Of a DNA stretch of 55,720 bases, positions 23,904 through 32,946 are shown in pieces. This DNA comes from a virus. Below the pieces are notes generated by a model, which made no database searches, was not told the origin of the DNA, and worked only from the letters and a program-made list of their open reading frames with translations. The stretch's first letter is position 1; the number at the start of each line of letters is the position of its first letter. Position numbers and translations under genes: made by a program. Location of the stretch: IMG/VR virus record IMGVR_UViG_3300009180_000049, positions 1 through 55,720 of that record; one strand, given 5' to 3'.

Positions 23904-25292
23904 TTATTTTTCTGATACGATTTCAAAATTTATTGATTCTTTATAGTATATCTCTTCAGTGTGAGTTTTTCCTTTAATCTGTAGGAAATACTGTCTTGGT
24001 ATTAAATAAGAACTATCTAATTGAAATGAGTTTTCATTCGTTTTATCTAATAACGTCCAATCGTGTACAATTACTTGAGTCGCACCTTCTTCGATATAAA
24101 TTCTATAATAAACCTCATCTAACAATACCGTTTTAGGTACGTCAATAGATTTAAATGTAATAACTACTTTTCTTATTTCACCACTTACTATTTTTTCATT
24201 TTGTTTAATTCCAAAAAATTGAATGGCATACCTTTGTAATTCTGTTTGATTTTCACCTACCGTAAATCCGGCGGTATATGGTTTTGGAATGAACTTTTGT
24301 CTTACTCCACCAGAAATTGTATTACCATCTAAAATAACACCTTTCCAATGGTCAGTAAAGAATTTCTTTCCGTCACATTCTGGTGTGGTTATTGTAAATG
24401 TAACCTTATAGATACCTTTTCTAATTAATGTTGTGGTTAAACCTGAAAGACCTGTAATAACAGCACCGTCAGAGTTTAATATGTCAACCGTTGGGTTTGA
24501 ATCTAAATTATAAAAATTGGTTCCTTTTGTAACGTATAGATATAAATTCTGTGATACTTTCTCAACAAAATTATTTCTATCGTCCATTATGGTATCTTCA
24601 AAATGTGTGTCAACGTATGGTTCAAAGAATGTTTGTGTGTATTTGGTAAAAAATGCTACTGATTGGTCTCTATCAGGTGTTAAATATTGATAAACAACAG
24701 CGAATGATAATCCTAAACCATGATTTGTATTACCTGTAATAATACCATTTACATAATCGGTAATATCAAAATCAATGTTTTCACCACCATTATCCATATG
24801 TATTTTATTACCTGTGTACCCTGAAATGACTGTTGGGGAGTCATGAAATACACCTGCAGTTGACCATTGATTCAATGTTGTTCTATAATACCAGTTTGAC
24901 GGTCTTTCGTCAAATGTTCTATTTCCAGTTACAAAGTCATAACCAGAATCTGCATAATCAAACCCTAAACCTTCATCCCAAAATTGATCTAATTTAAATA
25001 ATATTAAATCAAATGAACTTGTTCTGTCTCTACCGGTAGTTCTGTTTAAACCCTTTTGACCCTCATCACCAAAGATTGTATTTGTTAAATGTAAAGTATG
25101 TCTAGTGTTAGAATCTACCACTAATTCATCATTATTAACTTTATTTTTTAAATCGGTAAAGTCAACTTTAAATAAAAATTTAGAAAATGAAGAACCATAA
25201 AAAATCTCTGTTGCAGGGTTTTTTGCGGTGTTAACCTGTGAATCCTTAATAATAGTATTATTCTTTTCAAAATAGGAACGAAAATATGACAT
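23904..25292 (-). CDS. Virion structural protein, probably tail or baseplate
   Basis: The 462-aa protein is beta-rich throughout. Its middle (FDITDYVNGIITGNTNHGLGLSFA, about 175-200) resembles DNRLRE-type beta domains that stabilise surface proteins. Preceding segments (RHTLHLTNTIFGDEG, DRTSSFDLILFKLDQFWDEGLGFDYADSGYD) also read like such a domain. The C-terminal third looks like Ig-type strands. It is downstream of an OB-fold hub protein on the minus strand and has its own late promoter element. Exact baseplate position is unknown. Confidence 0.65.
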   Translation of the reverse strand: MSYFRSYFEKNNTIIKDSQVNTAKNPATEIFYGSSFSKFLFKVDFTDLKNKVNNDELVVDSNTRHTLHLTNTIFGDEGQKGLNRTTGRDRTSSFDLILFKLDQFWDEGLGFDYADSGYDFVTGNRTFDERPSNWYYRTTLNQWSTAGVFHDSPTVISGYTGNKIHMDNGGENIDFDITDYVNGIITGNTNHGLGLSFAVVYQYLTPDRDQSVAFFTKYTQTFFEPYVDTHFEDTIMDDRNNFVEKVSQNLYLYVTKGTNFYNLDSNPTVDILNSDGAVITGLSGLTTTLIRKGIYKVTFTITTPECDGKKFFTDHWKGVILDGNTISGGVRQKFIPKPYTAGFTVGENQTELQRYAIQFFGIKQNEKIVSGEIRKVVITFKSIDVPKTVLLDEVYYRIYIEEGATQVIVHDWTLLDKTNENSFQLDSSYLIPRQYFLQIKGKTHTEEIYYKESINFEIVSEK

Positions 25293-25302
25293 CTCTTTTT
25301 TA

Positions 25303-25310
25303 TTATAAAT
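25303..25310 (-). promoter_or_regulatory. Late promoter element TATTTATA
   Basis: Read leftward: GA-TATTTATA-ATAAAAAAGAG-ATG, 10 bases before the ATG at 25292, in the short gap after the stop at 25317. Confidence 0.55.
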
Positions 25311-25316
25311 ATCAAA

Positions 25317-26828
25317 TTAATTGGTTCTAATCGATTTGTTTAACATGTCATTTTCTAAAGTCGTGATTTTTTTCATTAAATTAACGAAACTCGGGTCAGT
25401 TTGGACTAATGGACCCATCAAATTGTGTTGGTGACTAATCATTAATTTAATTATTGATTGAAGTACGTCAATTAAAACTTCCCCCCTAACTAACGCATAT
25501 GTATTTGGTTCAATGTCTTTAATATAATTCTCGTGGGTAGGTTCATACTTATCAATTTTGGTAAAATCAATTGGTATGTTATATTCGTTGGTATCTGTTG
25601 AAATTAGGTATATTTTGTCAGATTTAACGGTTGCAAATGTTTGTTCAACAGTATCATCACTTTCTTCCAAAACATTCTTTTTTGTTACACTAGTTACTGT
25701 TGGAGCATCAAAACTTGATTTTGAGAAAACGATACCTTCTTGGATTCTTTTACCAAAAGTAACGTTTGTTAATAGTGTTTTTCTATTTGTTAATTCAAAT
25801 GGATTCGCTAAATCTCTCTCTTTACATTCTTTTGTACATCTAAAATAAAATGGATGCATTTCAGTTTCTCCGTAAATTGGGTTGAAGTAGTTTAATCCAT
25901 CGTGATGTAATTTATAGAGGTTTAATCGTATTTTAACACACGCTTCCGTTAAATCTGCAGCCGTAAATGTGAGTGTTGCGCCTGTCGAAGTATTTACTCT
26001 ATTATTAATGTTATATTCGTTGATTAACGTACAACCAGTGGTTAAAATTGTATCTTCTAATTTTGAGTTTGAACTTAAAAATTGTGGTCCAGCATTTCTA
26101 GTGTCATAAACATAAAATTCAATATTAACTCCACCACCATAAAAATTAGTAACGTTATATTCAACAAAATATTTTATTTGTTGGATTTGTAAGGTATTAG
26201 TGATAACATCTTGGTTGTTATATTCTAATTTTTTTGGATATTTTTTTAAATGTATTGTTGATGAATTGTCCGACATTGTCGGGTGCGTTATCAATACCTT
26301 TTTTTGTGCACTTGTTGCAAATGATTTACTTAACAATTTACCACCTCTAATATTCACACCATTTTCTGTAAAAATAACATCAGAACCGTATTTCCCATAA
26401 ACACCATAATCAGTATTTTTTGCTAACGAACCATTAGATTTTGGTTTAATATAATTTCCGTCTTTATCTTTAACATCTTCACCATGCACCGCTCCTTTAT
26501 GGTAAGTTGTATTTTCAAGTTGTGCGGAATGTGTTTGTCCGTTAAAATCGTGAACAGTTGTAAAGGGACCTGCAATATATTCAAGATTAACAGTATCTTT
26601 TTCAGTATCGTAATTTATAATTTTAACTGACTGTCCTTTTTCAGGTATAAAATTCAGATTTGTTGGTAAAAATGGAATTGCAGTAAATAAATCCTTATCA
26701 TCCCAAGCATTATAATCAAAAGCTTTTTCTAATTCACCTGTATATGAACTATACCTAACTGCACGGATACGACCAATACCTTTTGGGTCATTATTATCAA
26801 TACAAATTGCAATATCTATTATTTTCAT
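25317..26828 (-). CDS. Baseplate hub-like protein with an N-terminal OB fold (gp5-like)
   Basis: The first 80 or so residues (ICIDNNDPKGIGRIRAVRY, AIPFLP, PEKGQSVKIINY) follow the gp5/VgrG OB-fold pattern, in which a DPxGxGRIRV strand is followed by a P..G..V strand. The remaining 420 residues are beta-rich with no lysozyme motif, so the cell-wall-cutting domain of T4 gp5 is not seen here. It ends in a long helix (LMKKITTLENDMLNKS) that may trimerise. It overlaps the small coiled-coil gene upstream by ATGA. The hub role follows from the OB fold and the neighbours; other baseplate parts are possible. Confidence 0.65.
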   Translation of the reverse strand: MKIIDIAICIDNNDPKGIGRIRAVRYSSYTGELEKAFDYNAWDDKDLFTAIPFLPTNLNFIPEKGQSVKIINYDTEKDTVNLEYIAGPFTTVHDFNGQTHSAQLENTTYHKGAVHGEDVKDKDGNYIKPKSNGSLAKNTDYGVYGKYGSDVIFTENGVNIRGGKLLSKSFATSAQKKVLITHPTMSDNSSTIHLKKYPKKLEYNNQDVITNTLQIQQIKYFVEYNVTNFYGGGVNIEFYVYDTRNAGPQFLSSNSKLEDTILTTGCTLINEYNINNRVNTSTGATLTFTAADLTEACVKIRLNLYKLHHDGLNYFNPIYGETEMHPFYFRCTKECKERDLANPFELTNRKTLLTNVTFGKRIQEGIVFSKSSFDAPTVTSVTKKNVLEESDDTVEQTFATVKSDKIYLISTDTNEYNIPIDFTKIDKYEPTHENYIKDIEPNTYALVRGEVLIDVLQSIIKLMISHQHNLMGPLVQTDPSFVNLMKKITTLENDMLNKSIRTN

Positions 26829-27025
26829 TTCTTAAGCCTTTTTTCAATTTCTTTATTAACTTTATTATATGAATTTTCAACACTCTCCATATGTCTTGTT
26901 AAATCAATTATTAATTGTTTTGTCTTTTCAAATTCTTCGTATAATTCATTAACAACGATAAATAAATCTTTATTTGATTTATTTTCGACGTCATACACCA
27001 CTTCTATAATTTTTTCTTTTTCCAT
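26825..27025 (-). CDS. Small coiled-coil protein, 66 aa
   Basis: The whole protein is one charged helix with heptad-like spacing (LFIVVNELYEEFEKTKQLIIDLTRHMESV). Coupled to the hub gene downstream by a 4-base overlap and 3 bases from the gene upstream. Probably a tail or hub assembly factor or chaperone. No family recognised. Confidence 0.6.
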   Translation of the reverse strand: MEKEKIIEVVYDVENKSNKDLFIVVNELYEEFEKTKQLIIDLTRHMESVENSYNKVNKEIEKRLKK

Positions 27026-27028
27026 ATA

Positions 27029-29074
27029 TTATGCTAGTCCTCCGGTCGCTTTAAGTAATCCTTGTGGTATTAGTACCATTCCACCAACAACTGGAAACTT
27101 TAGCGTTTTTTTATTTGCGACGTGTACGTAAGAGTTATTATTCACTTCTTTAGTGTGTTGTTGAACTGTTGTTGCCAAAACACTTAATAAGTTATTATCT
27201 TTACCAAATATTGGTTGAGATGCGTTTATACCTTGTTCTTCTAATTGGTTCACAATATTAACAATAGTTCTAATACCACTAAATCCTGATTTTTTATCGG
27301 CAAAGGAATCAATAATACCAGGAACTTCAAAATTAGGACCACCAAATAATGCAGCATCTATTGTTTTGTCAATCACAGTAAATAATGCGTTACAGTTATT
27401 AAGCTTTGTGTCCAACAGTCCACGTAATAAATTTATAATAGAAAGAATATAATCTCTATATTTTTTAATTTTTTCTTTTAATATATTATATGCTGTAATT
27501 TTTAAAAATTCAAGTAAATCTTTTTTAACCAATTTCCAAAACTCACTTATAAATTTCCATAAAATATCCTTAATTATTTTAAAAAATAATTTATGTAATT
27601 TTTTCATTATTTCTTTCGCCAATAAAACAACATTACCACCTGCTGAATTTACATATTTATAAATTATTACAATTGGTAATATATACTTTGGTGATAAAAT
27701 AGAACCAATTAATGCTTTAGGTAAGTTTAAAATATAATTGTTTAATAACGATATTTGAAAATTAACTAATGGTATTGTTCCACCGGCTTCTTGATATGAC
27801 GTTGTTGCAGTATTTAAAAAGACGTCATTTACCGCATCATCTAAATTGTTTTTTGAAAGGTACACAAAATCTTCATAGTGTGATGGATTTGATGGTATTG
27901 TAAAATTATTACAGTCTGTAAATTTTAAAACTTTATTAAATCTATTCGCCTCGTCGTCTAAATCAATACCTTCCATATCATCAAAATCAAAGAAAGATTC
28001 TATATCATCATCATCTTCATTAAATTGATTTTCCGCACTTTGATTTAATCCTTGACTTGGGTTATTACAAACCCTCATCAATTTATTTAATAATCTATTT
28101 AAATCATTCATACCGATATCAAATAACGGGGGTTCAGATTTATCACCCTTCAAAACCATCATCGTTGCAGTTTTAACTACCGCAGATAAATCTAACTGTT
28201 CAATATTACTATAATAATCATTAAAAAAACCACCAACAGTGGTTCCTGTTTGAGTTGTGGTTGTCATCCCTGTTAATCCAGATAATTCAAATTCTTGATT
28301 TGCTTCATCCCAATGTAAATCAAATAATTTTTTTTCATCAGATGTTTCAACCGATTGATCTGATGTAAATCCAGAATATAATGTACGATTCATCTTAATT
28401 AATTTCCTATCTGGATTTTGTGGTTCATACACAATTTGACCACTATTACTAGTTGGGTTTACTGTCAAAACATTCATAAAATCAAATTCACCAGGACGTA
28501 TAGTTAATGTATTACCCGTGATTGGTGTTGATGATCCACAAATACCATCACCAGCAAAAAGAATATTTTTAACATTATCCATCACAATGTTTTTAGAAGA
28601 CGTTATTGTTGTATTAATGGCTTCATGTGCTAAAAAATGTAATCTGTCTTTAGATACAAAGTTTTGTCTTGTAAATTTAGACCCGTAAGTTTTTTTAACT
28701 GTAAAAGTTGTAGATTTTTTTTTATCTAAAAAAGTATCAACCAAATCAAGAATTTGACTAAAAATATCAGTTTTTAATTTTCCAGCATCTTTTTTCTTTT
28801 TTTTCTCTTTTAAATCTGTAATTTTTTTCTTTAATCTTTTTTTTGCGTCCGCAAGTAATGGACCATCTCCATTAAAATCAATAATAGACCCAAAACCATC
28901 CTTATCTATAGTATTGTTAAAGTTCCACTTATCGGCAAATTCCTTAACAGCCCCAATTTTTCTTTTAATTTTAGCGATTAAAATCTTTGTTTTACTTTTA
29001 GTTGGTAAATCATTTGCAGTCGCATATGAAAATGGAATAATTGGGTTACTACTAACATTAAAATATTCTCCCAT
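27029..29074 (-). CDS. Large tail/baseplate hub protein, 681 aa
   Basis: A large protein with a lysine-rich N-terminal third (residues about 85-100 are almost all K/E/D), a beta-rich middle, an acidic stretch (EDDDDIESFFDFDDMEG, about 350-370), and a strongly hydrophobic, amphipathic helical part around 450-560 (LPIVIIYKYVN, LHKLFFKIIKDILWKFI). The C-terminus is GGMVLIPQGLLKATGG. The size, position before the gp5-like hub and hydrophobic helices suit a hub or tape-measure-associated protein. There is no clear family match. It starts TAATG at the stop of the preceding gene. Confidence 0.6.
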   Translation of the reverse strand: MGEYFNVSSNPIIPFSYATANDLPTKSKTKILIAKIKRKIGAVKEFADKWNFNNTIDKDGFGSIIDFNGDGPLLADAKKRLKKKITDLKEKKKKKDAGKLKTDIFSQILDLVDTFLDKKKSTTFTVKKTYGSKFTRQNFVSKDRLHFLAHEAINTTITSSKNIVMDNVKNILFAGDGICGSSTPITGNTLTIRPGEFDFMNVLTVNPTSNSGQIVYEPQNPDRKLIKMNRTLYSGFTSDQSVETSDEKKLFDLHWDEANQEFELSGLTGMTTTTQTGTTVGGFFNDYYSNIEQLDLSAVVKTATMMVLKGDKSEPPLFDIGMNDLNRLLNKLMRVCNNPSQGLNQSAENQFNEDDDDIESFFDFDDMEGIDLDDEANRFNKVLKFTDCNNFTIPSNPSHYEDFVYLSKNNLDDAVNDVFLNTATTSYQEAGGTIPLVNFQISLLNNYILNLPKALIGSILSPKYILPIVIIYKYVNSAGGNVVLLAKEIMKKLHKLFFKIIKDILWKFISEFWKLVKKDLLEFLKITAYNILKEKIKKYRDYILSIINLLRGLLDTKLNNCNALFTVIDKTIDAALFGGPNFEVPGIIDSFADKKSGFSGIRTIVNIVNQLEEQGINASQPIFGKDNNLLSVLATTVQQHTKEVNNNSYVHVANKKTLKFPVVGGMVLIPQGLLKATGGLA

Positions 29075-29451
29075 TATAATGAATAATTATTTGGTTTATT
29101 ATCTGAACCATCATTTACCAGTTTATCTAATAACTCCCTATCTTCATCTGACAATGTAAGTTTACCCATTGGACCACCTCCATTACCACCACTTGTAGTT
29201 TGTTTTAATAGTAAACTTTGTAATTTAACTAATGAAATTTTCTTCTCGGTACAATCGTTTAAAATCTTCTGTTGTTCTTTAATAACAGGTCCAATTGTAC
29301 TCATATCTTCAGCGTCCTTCATAAATCCCATCATTTTTCTCAAAATTTGGGATGCAGTATTTCTATTCTCAACAACATCGTTGTAGATTTCCTGCATTAG
29401 GGCTAACGCCGAATCAACATCTAAAGTAATATTGTTTCTTTGTGTTCTCAT
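29074..29451 (-). CDS. Helical hypothetical protein, possible baseplate assembly factor, 125 aa
   Basis: Mostly helical (VDSALALMQEIYNDVVE, ASQILRKMMGFMKDAEDM), with a glycine-rich loop near 92-98 and an acidic C-terminus. No motif recognised. It shares one base with the start of the large hub gene and has a late promoter element 3 bases ahead of its ATG. The position at the head of the hub operon suggests an assembly role. Confidence 0.6.
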   Translation of the reverse strand: MRTQRNNITLDVDSALALMQEIYNDVVENRNTASQILRKMMGFMKDAEDMSTIGPVIKEQQKILNDCTEKKISLVKLQSLLLKQTTSGGNGGGPMGKLTLSDEDRELLDKLVNDGSDNKPNNYSL

Positions 29452-29454
29452 ATC

Positions 29455-29462
29455 TATAAATA
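29455..29462 (-). promoter_or_regulatory. Late promoter element TATTTATA for the hub operon
   Basis: Read leftward: TC-TATTTATA-GAT-ATG, the octamer ending 3 bases before the ATG at 29451, in the 14-base gap after the sigma factor gene. Confidence 0.55.
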
Positions 29463-29465
29463 GAT

Positions 29466-30164
29466 TTATTCTAAAAATCCAACCAAAATACCGTCATACA
29501 TCTTTTTAAAACGTTTTAGGGATACTCTAATCTCTTTTGTGGATAATGAGGTCATTTCTCGTAATGAGAGTAAGATAAGGTTCTTATTGAATTTATTACC
29601 ATCACCAACTTGGAATATTTTATCAAAATTGCTAAAAATCTCTAACAATGCATATCCCAATTTTTGTTCGTTTTCTGTTAGGTTTTCCTTCTCAATAAAG
29701 TTTTCTAAAGAAATGGTTAATTTAATTATAACACTTTGGTAATCAATAATGTGTTCGTCAATAACATAAGACAAATCTTTCCTATCTTCAATATCGGATG
29801 ATATGTCATCGTAAGATACTTGTCTATTCTGTTCTTTAGTGTCTTTCTGTATTGCCCCCATAAGGTAGTTTTTACAGATAGTACCAAAGTATGAATACGC
29901 TTTAGTGTTCTTTGTGTGGTCGAATTTATTAATTTTAGTGATTAAAAAAGACATAGTATCGGTGTGAATTTCTTCAAATTCCATATCCTTCCTATATAAT
30001 TTATATCTTCTAATAATACTCTCAACCATAATAACTAATGGTTCTCTTAAAAACTCATTGAATATTTTGTTTTTTTCATCTTCATCGGTACTCTCTAGAT
30101 ACTTAACGACGGCTTTTTCTTGATCCTCACCAAAGTATATTTTTTGGGTTCGTGGTCTCGGCAT
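29466..30164 (-). CDS. Late-transcription sigma factor (gp55-like)
   Basis: The 232-aa protein has a sigma-70 region 2-like core: VIMVESIIRRYKLYRKDMEFEEIHTDTMSFLITKINKFD, then TKAYSYFGTICKNYLMGAIQKD, the part that contacts core polymerase and the -10 element. A C-terminal helical segment (LSTKEIRVSLKRFKKMY) resembles a recognition helix-turn-helix, weakly. It is short, as in T4 gp55, which needs a sliding clamp and coactivator. It is the obvious candidate to read the TATTTATA elements of this window. It abuts the glycosyltransferase gene (TAA-ATG). Confidence 0.82.
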   Translation of the reverse strand: MPRPRTQKIYFGEDQEKAVVKYLESTDEDEKNKIFNEFLREPLVIMVESIIRRYKLYRKDMEFEEIHTDTMSFLITKINKFDHTKNTKAYSYFGTICKNYLMGAIQKDTKEQNRQVSYDDISSDIEDRKDLSYVIDEHIIDYQSVIIKLTISLENFIEKENLTENEQKLGYALLEIFSNFDKIFQVGDGNKFNKNLILLSLREMTSLSTKEIRVSLKRFKKMYDGILVGFLE

Positions 30165-30944
30165 TTAAACTGTTTCATAATTTACATCTCGTTTATTCTT
30201 AAAAAAGAATTCCTTTTTGGCCGTCTCCAACCAAAATTTAACCTCATTTTCTGACAGTTTTTGTTTTTCATTATTCTTGTAACTCCAAAATAATGAATCT
30301 TCTCTTAAGTTAACATGTTGATAACCAATTTTAGGAACTGTCATGACCCTAATACCATTGTGTGTTAATCTTAAAAAGAATTCGTATGCGAATGTTAATT
30401 TGATATTTTCTTTTAAGCTACCATTATCCTTAATAACTTGGGTTCTATATAAACCACCACTTATTTGATAATTTTGGAAATCTAATAATACTTCATTGTC
30501 AATGAATCCTTGCATTTCAGTAAAACCATATGCCCAAGCTGATTCATTTGTAAAACTTACAAATTTACCATCAGTATTAATGTCTCTTACAATAGGTAAA
30601 AATACATCAACATCTTTATAAATTTTCATATAATCGTTGATTGATTTTAACCAAATAGGTCTAAATTCATCATCAACTTCTAAAATAGTAAACCATTCAG
30701 TATCACATTTCTCAATACCTAAATTAACTTGTGAACAAAAATCTGTTTCACCTTTATTAACCACTATTTCAATTTCTAATTTTTCAGAAAGATTTTCTAA
30801 ATCTTTTTTTAATTTACTTGGACAAACAATTGATACTTTAACATCATTGTGGAAATCCTCAATAGACGATAACGCGTTATCTAACATAACTTTATAATCG
30901 TCATCTAATTTATGTAAAGGTAAAATTACTGTTATATTTTTCAT
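30165..30944 (-). CDS. Family 2-like (GT-A) glycosyltransferase
   Basis: The 259-aa protein begins ITVILPLHKLDD, the first strand of a GT-A fold, continues with NLGIEKCDTEWFTILEVDDEF, in which EVDDEF is the DxD-like metal/nucleotide-sugar site (about 93-98), and has ISGGLYRTQVI and a late LRLTHNGIRV segment as in GT2 enzymes. No membrane segment. It transfers a sugar from a nucleotide donor; the acceptor is unknown and could be a virion protein, DNA or a host glycan. It is coupled to a second glycosyltransferase upstream (TAATATG) and the sigma factor downstream. Confidence 0.82.
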   Translation of the reverse strand: MKNITVILPLHKLDDDYKVMLDNALSSIEDFHNDVKVSIVCPSKLKKDLENLSEKLEIEIVVNKGETDFCSQVNLGIEKCDTEWFTILEVDDEFRPIWLKSINDYMKIYKDVDVFLPIVRDINTDGKFVSFTNESAWAYGFTEMQGFIDNEVLLDFQNYQISGGLYRTQVIKDNGSLKENIKLTFAYEFFLRLTHNGIRVMTVPKIGYQHVNLREDSLFWSYKNNEKQKLSENEVKFWLETAKKEFFFKNKRDVNYETV

Positions 30945-30945
30945 A

Positions 30946-32010
30946 TTATACTGTTTCTTCTTGTTTTAATTTGTCTAATGCTGATTGAATAGATTCAACT
31001 CTTTTATTTATTAATGAACCAAATATTGATAAAATATTATTTTTTGTAATTTCAGTGTCATAAGGTAATAACGTTTCTTTCATTTTATCTTTAACTTCAT
31101 CAGTTAATTCAACACCCTCAATCCACGCTAAAATATATGAACCTAATAATTCAACTAATTTATTACCGTCGTATGTCCACATACCATTTTCACTTAACCA
31201 ATCTGGTTCAGTGTCAGGAATTTTACCAACTACAGGTACACCACATTTCATAGATTCTAATGGAAATGTACCGAACGTACTTTCATCATCAACCCATACC
31301 GATACCATACATTCCTTTAAGTTTGACGAAAATTCATCATAAGACATTTGGACCATATCTCTAAATGTAATCCAACGTAATTGTGGAAACTTCAAATAAA
31401 ATTCAGAAATTAATTTTCTATGTACCGCTCTATCTCTACAACTGATTGCCACATAAGGTTTTAATGGTAAATTAATTGGTTTAAAATCATCTCCGATAAT
31501 CGGTGGAATAATATACACTAAACTTTCAGGGAAGTAATCTAAAATGTATTTTTTTGTACTTTCAGTTGTGGTAATAACTTTATCAAATCCATATTCGCTA
31601 TACCTACTACCAATTGGTAATGTCTCAAACATATATTCTTTTTGTTGTATCAATAAAACTTTAATACATCTAATACTTGATAATTGTTGTAATGTGTTTC
31701 CGTAATACTCGGGAACAACTAAAACATCTTCAATTTTAATTTCAACTTTATCTTCTTTGATAGATACAATCTCTAATTCACTATATTCTTCACTTAACCA
31801 AGAACTAACCCCAACATAGTTTTTATCTTCAACTAAAATTTTGGACTTTCTACCATTTCTATTAAGTGTTAATGCCAAATCGTAAATGTATTTTACAGAT
31901 GCTCTCGCGTTTGTTTTAGTGTCGTATGTTAAAAAATACACAACACTTTCATTGTTATTTAATCTACCTAAAGCAGATTCTAATTTTTCTATGTTTTCGT
32001 TATTACTCAT
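30946..32010 (-). CDS. GT-B fold glycosyltransferase
   Basis: The 354 residues fit a GT-B fold: an N-terminal Rossmann-like half (VVYFLTYDTKTNARASVKYIYDLALTL), a linker with IPPIIGDDFKPI, and a C-terminal half containing STFGTFPLESMKCGVPVVG (about 245-263), the E-x7-E-like donor-binding block of GT4 enzymes. No membrane helix. It overlaps the 93-aa gene upstream by 8 bases and precedes the GT2-like gene, so the two probably act on the same glycan. Target unknown. Confidence 0.8.
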   Translation of the reverse strand: MSNNENIEKLESALGRLNNNESVVYFLTYDTKTNARASVKYIYDLALTLNRNGRKSKILVEDKNYVGVSSWLSEEYSELEIVSIKEDKVEIKIEDVLVVPEYYGNTLQQLSSIRCIKVLLIQQKEYMFETLPIGSRYSEYGFDKVITTTESTKKYILDYFPESLVYIIPPIIGDDFKPINLPLKPYVAISCRDRAVHRKLISEFYLKFPQLRWITFRDMVQMSYDEFSSNLKECMVSVWVDDESTFGTFPLESMKCGVPVVGKIPDTEPDWLSENGMWTYDGNKLVELLGSYILAWIEGVELTDEVKDKMKETLLPYDTEITKNNILSIFGSLINKRVESIQSALDKLKQEETV

Positions 32011-32284
32011 CGTCTTCTATTAATATTTGATTTTTTATTAGTGTGTTAAATGCAATTTTAAATGATGTGGTTGTGTTGTTTTGTGCGAATTCACCAAGTT
32101 CTTCATCTACTTGTTCAAACTCGGCCAACACTCTATCTAAACACATTTTTATAATTTCATATTTGAAAATGTTTACCTCGGTAACATCTTCTCCATCCTC
32201 GTCTTTTATATTTTTTCCTGTTCTACATTTGTCTGTGACTCCGTCAAGGTCAATGTAGTAGGTTTTTCCAAAGATTTCAACCAT
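32003..32284 (-). CDS. Hypothetical protein, 93 aa
   Basis: A small acidic protein with IFGKTYYIDLDGV at the N-terminus and helical rest. IDLDGV superficially resembles a HAD motif I, but the protein is far too short for that fold and nothing else fits. It overlaps the end of the preceding gene by 79 bases in another frame and the next gene by 8 bases. No internal ATG would remove the large overlap without losing half the protein. Function unknown. Confidence 0.6.
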   Translation of the reverse strand: MVEIFGKTYYIDLDGVTDKCRTGKNIKDEDGEDVTEVNIFKYEIIKMCLDRVLAEFEQVDEELGEFAQNNTTTSFKIAFNTLIKNQILIEDDE

Positions 32285-32850
32285 GGTTCTTGTATTTCAG
32301 TTAATTTAGTTATTTCTTTTTTATTTGTAAAGTATTGATTATAAGTCGTGTTAAATTTAATTACAACTTTATCACTTGGACACGAGTCAACAATTTTTTT
32401 ACAATCAGTAATCCAAACATCACACTTGTTCCAATTCTCATCTAAGTTTTCAGTTTTAATTGATTTAATATTGTTACCCATAAATCCATTTTTTGATAAG
32501 AAGAAAAGTGTTGCAGGTTTTGCTTTACCTAATTCATCTAAACCAACTAATGTAAAATTATGTTCTGGATTGTCAAAAATCATTTTATGTAAATCCGTAA
32601 ATGTGGTGGAATAACTCAATCCGGCGTGACCAAATATTTCAATTGGATACTCAACAAATAAAAAATATTCAAATTCTTCTTGTGATTGAAATTTATAAGA
32701 ATTTAATAAATTATCGTTTTGAATTGGTTCCGTTATGTCGTATTCAAAGACATCTTCACTTTCACTATCTAAATAAGAATCCTTATAATGAAAGTCAAAT
32801 TTTTGAATTGTGTTTCTTATAACACCATCTATACTAATAAAAATTTCCAT
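32206..32850 (-). CDS. HAD-like protein lacking the nucleophile aspartate
   Basis: From the ATG at 32850 the protein is 214 aa. Its start MEIFISIDGVIRN matches motif I of HAD phosphatases (DxDG) except that the first aspartate is serine. A later block, KCDVWITDCKKIVDSCPSDKVVIKF, resembles the region after motif II. With the nucleophile lost it is probably not a phosphatase, though it may still bind a ligand. It lies directly upstream of two glycosyltransferase genes. A 6-residue longer start (32868) is possible but less likely. The HAD call is moderate. Confidence 0.6.
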   Translation of the reverse strand: MEIFISIDGVIRNTIQKFDFHYKDSYLDSESEDVFEYDITEPIQNDNLLNSYKFQSQEEFEYFLFVEYPIEIFGHAGLSYSTTFTDLHKMIFDNPEHNFTLVGLDELGKAKPATLFFLSKNGFMGNNIKSIKTENLDENWNKCDVWITDCKKIVDSCPSDKVVIKFNTTYNQYFTNKKEITKLTEIQEPWLKSLEKPTTLTLTESQTNVEQEKI

Positions 32851-32882
32851 AATAAAAATATAACACATTCATAATCATAAGT

Positions 32883-32922
32883 AAATAATAAACCCACACC
32901 ATTATGATAAACGGTGTGGGTT
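32883..32922 (-). terminator. Intrinsic terminator after phoH
   Basis: A perfect ten-base stem AACCCACACC/GGTGTGGGTT (32891-32900 and 32913-32922), loop of 12, followed on the minus strand by a T-rich run. Separates phoH from the HAD-like/glycosyltransferase operon. Confidence 0.75.
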
Positions 32923-32946
32923 CAATTATATAATCTAATAATTATT

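Noticed and set aside
32003-32040. 93-aa protein as a second HAD enzyme (IDLDGV)
   Set aside because: At 93 residues it is too short for the HAD fold and has no further motif.
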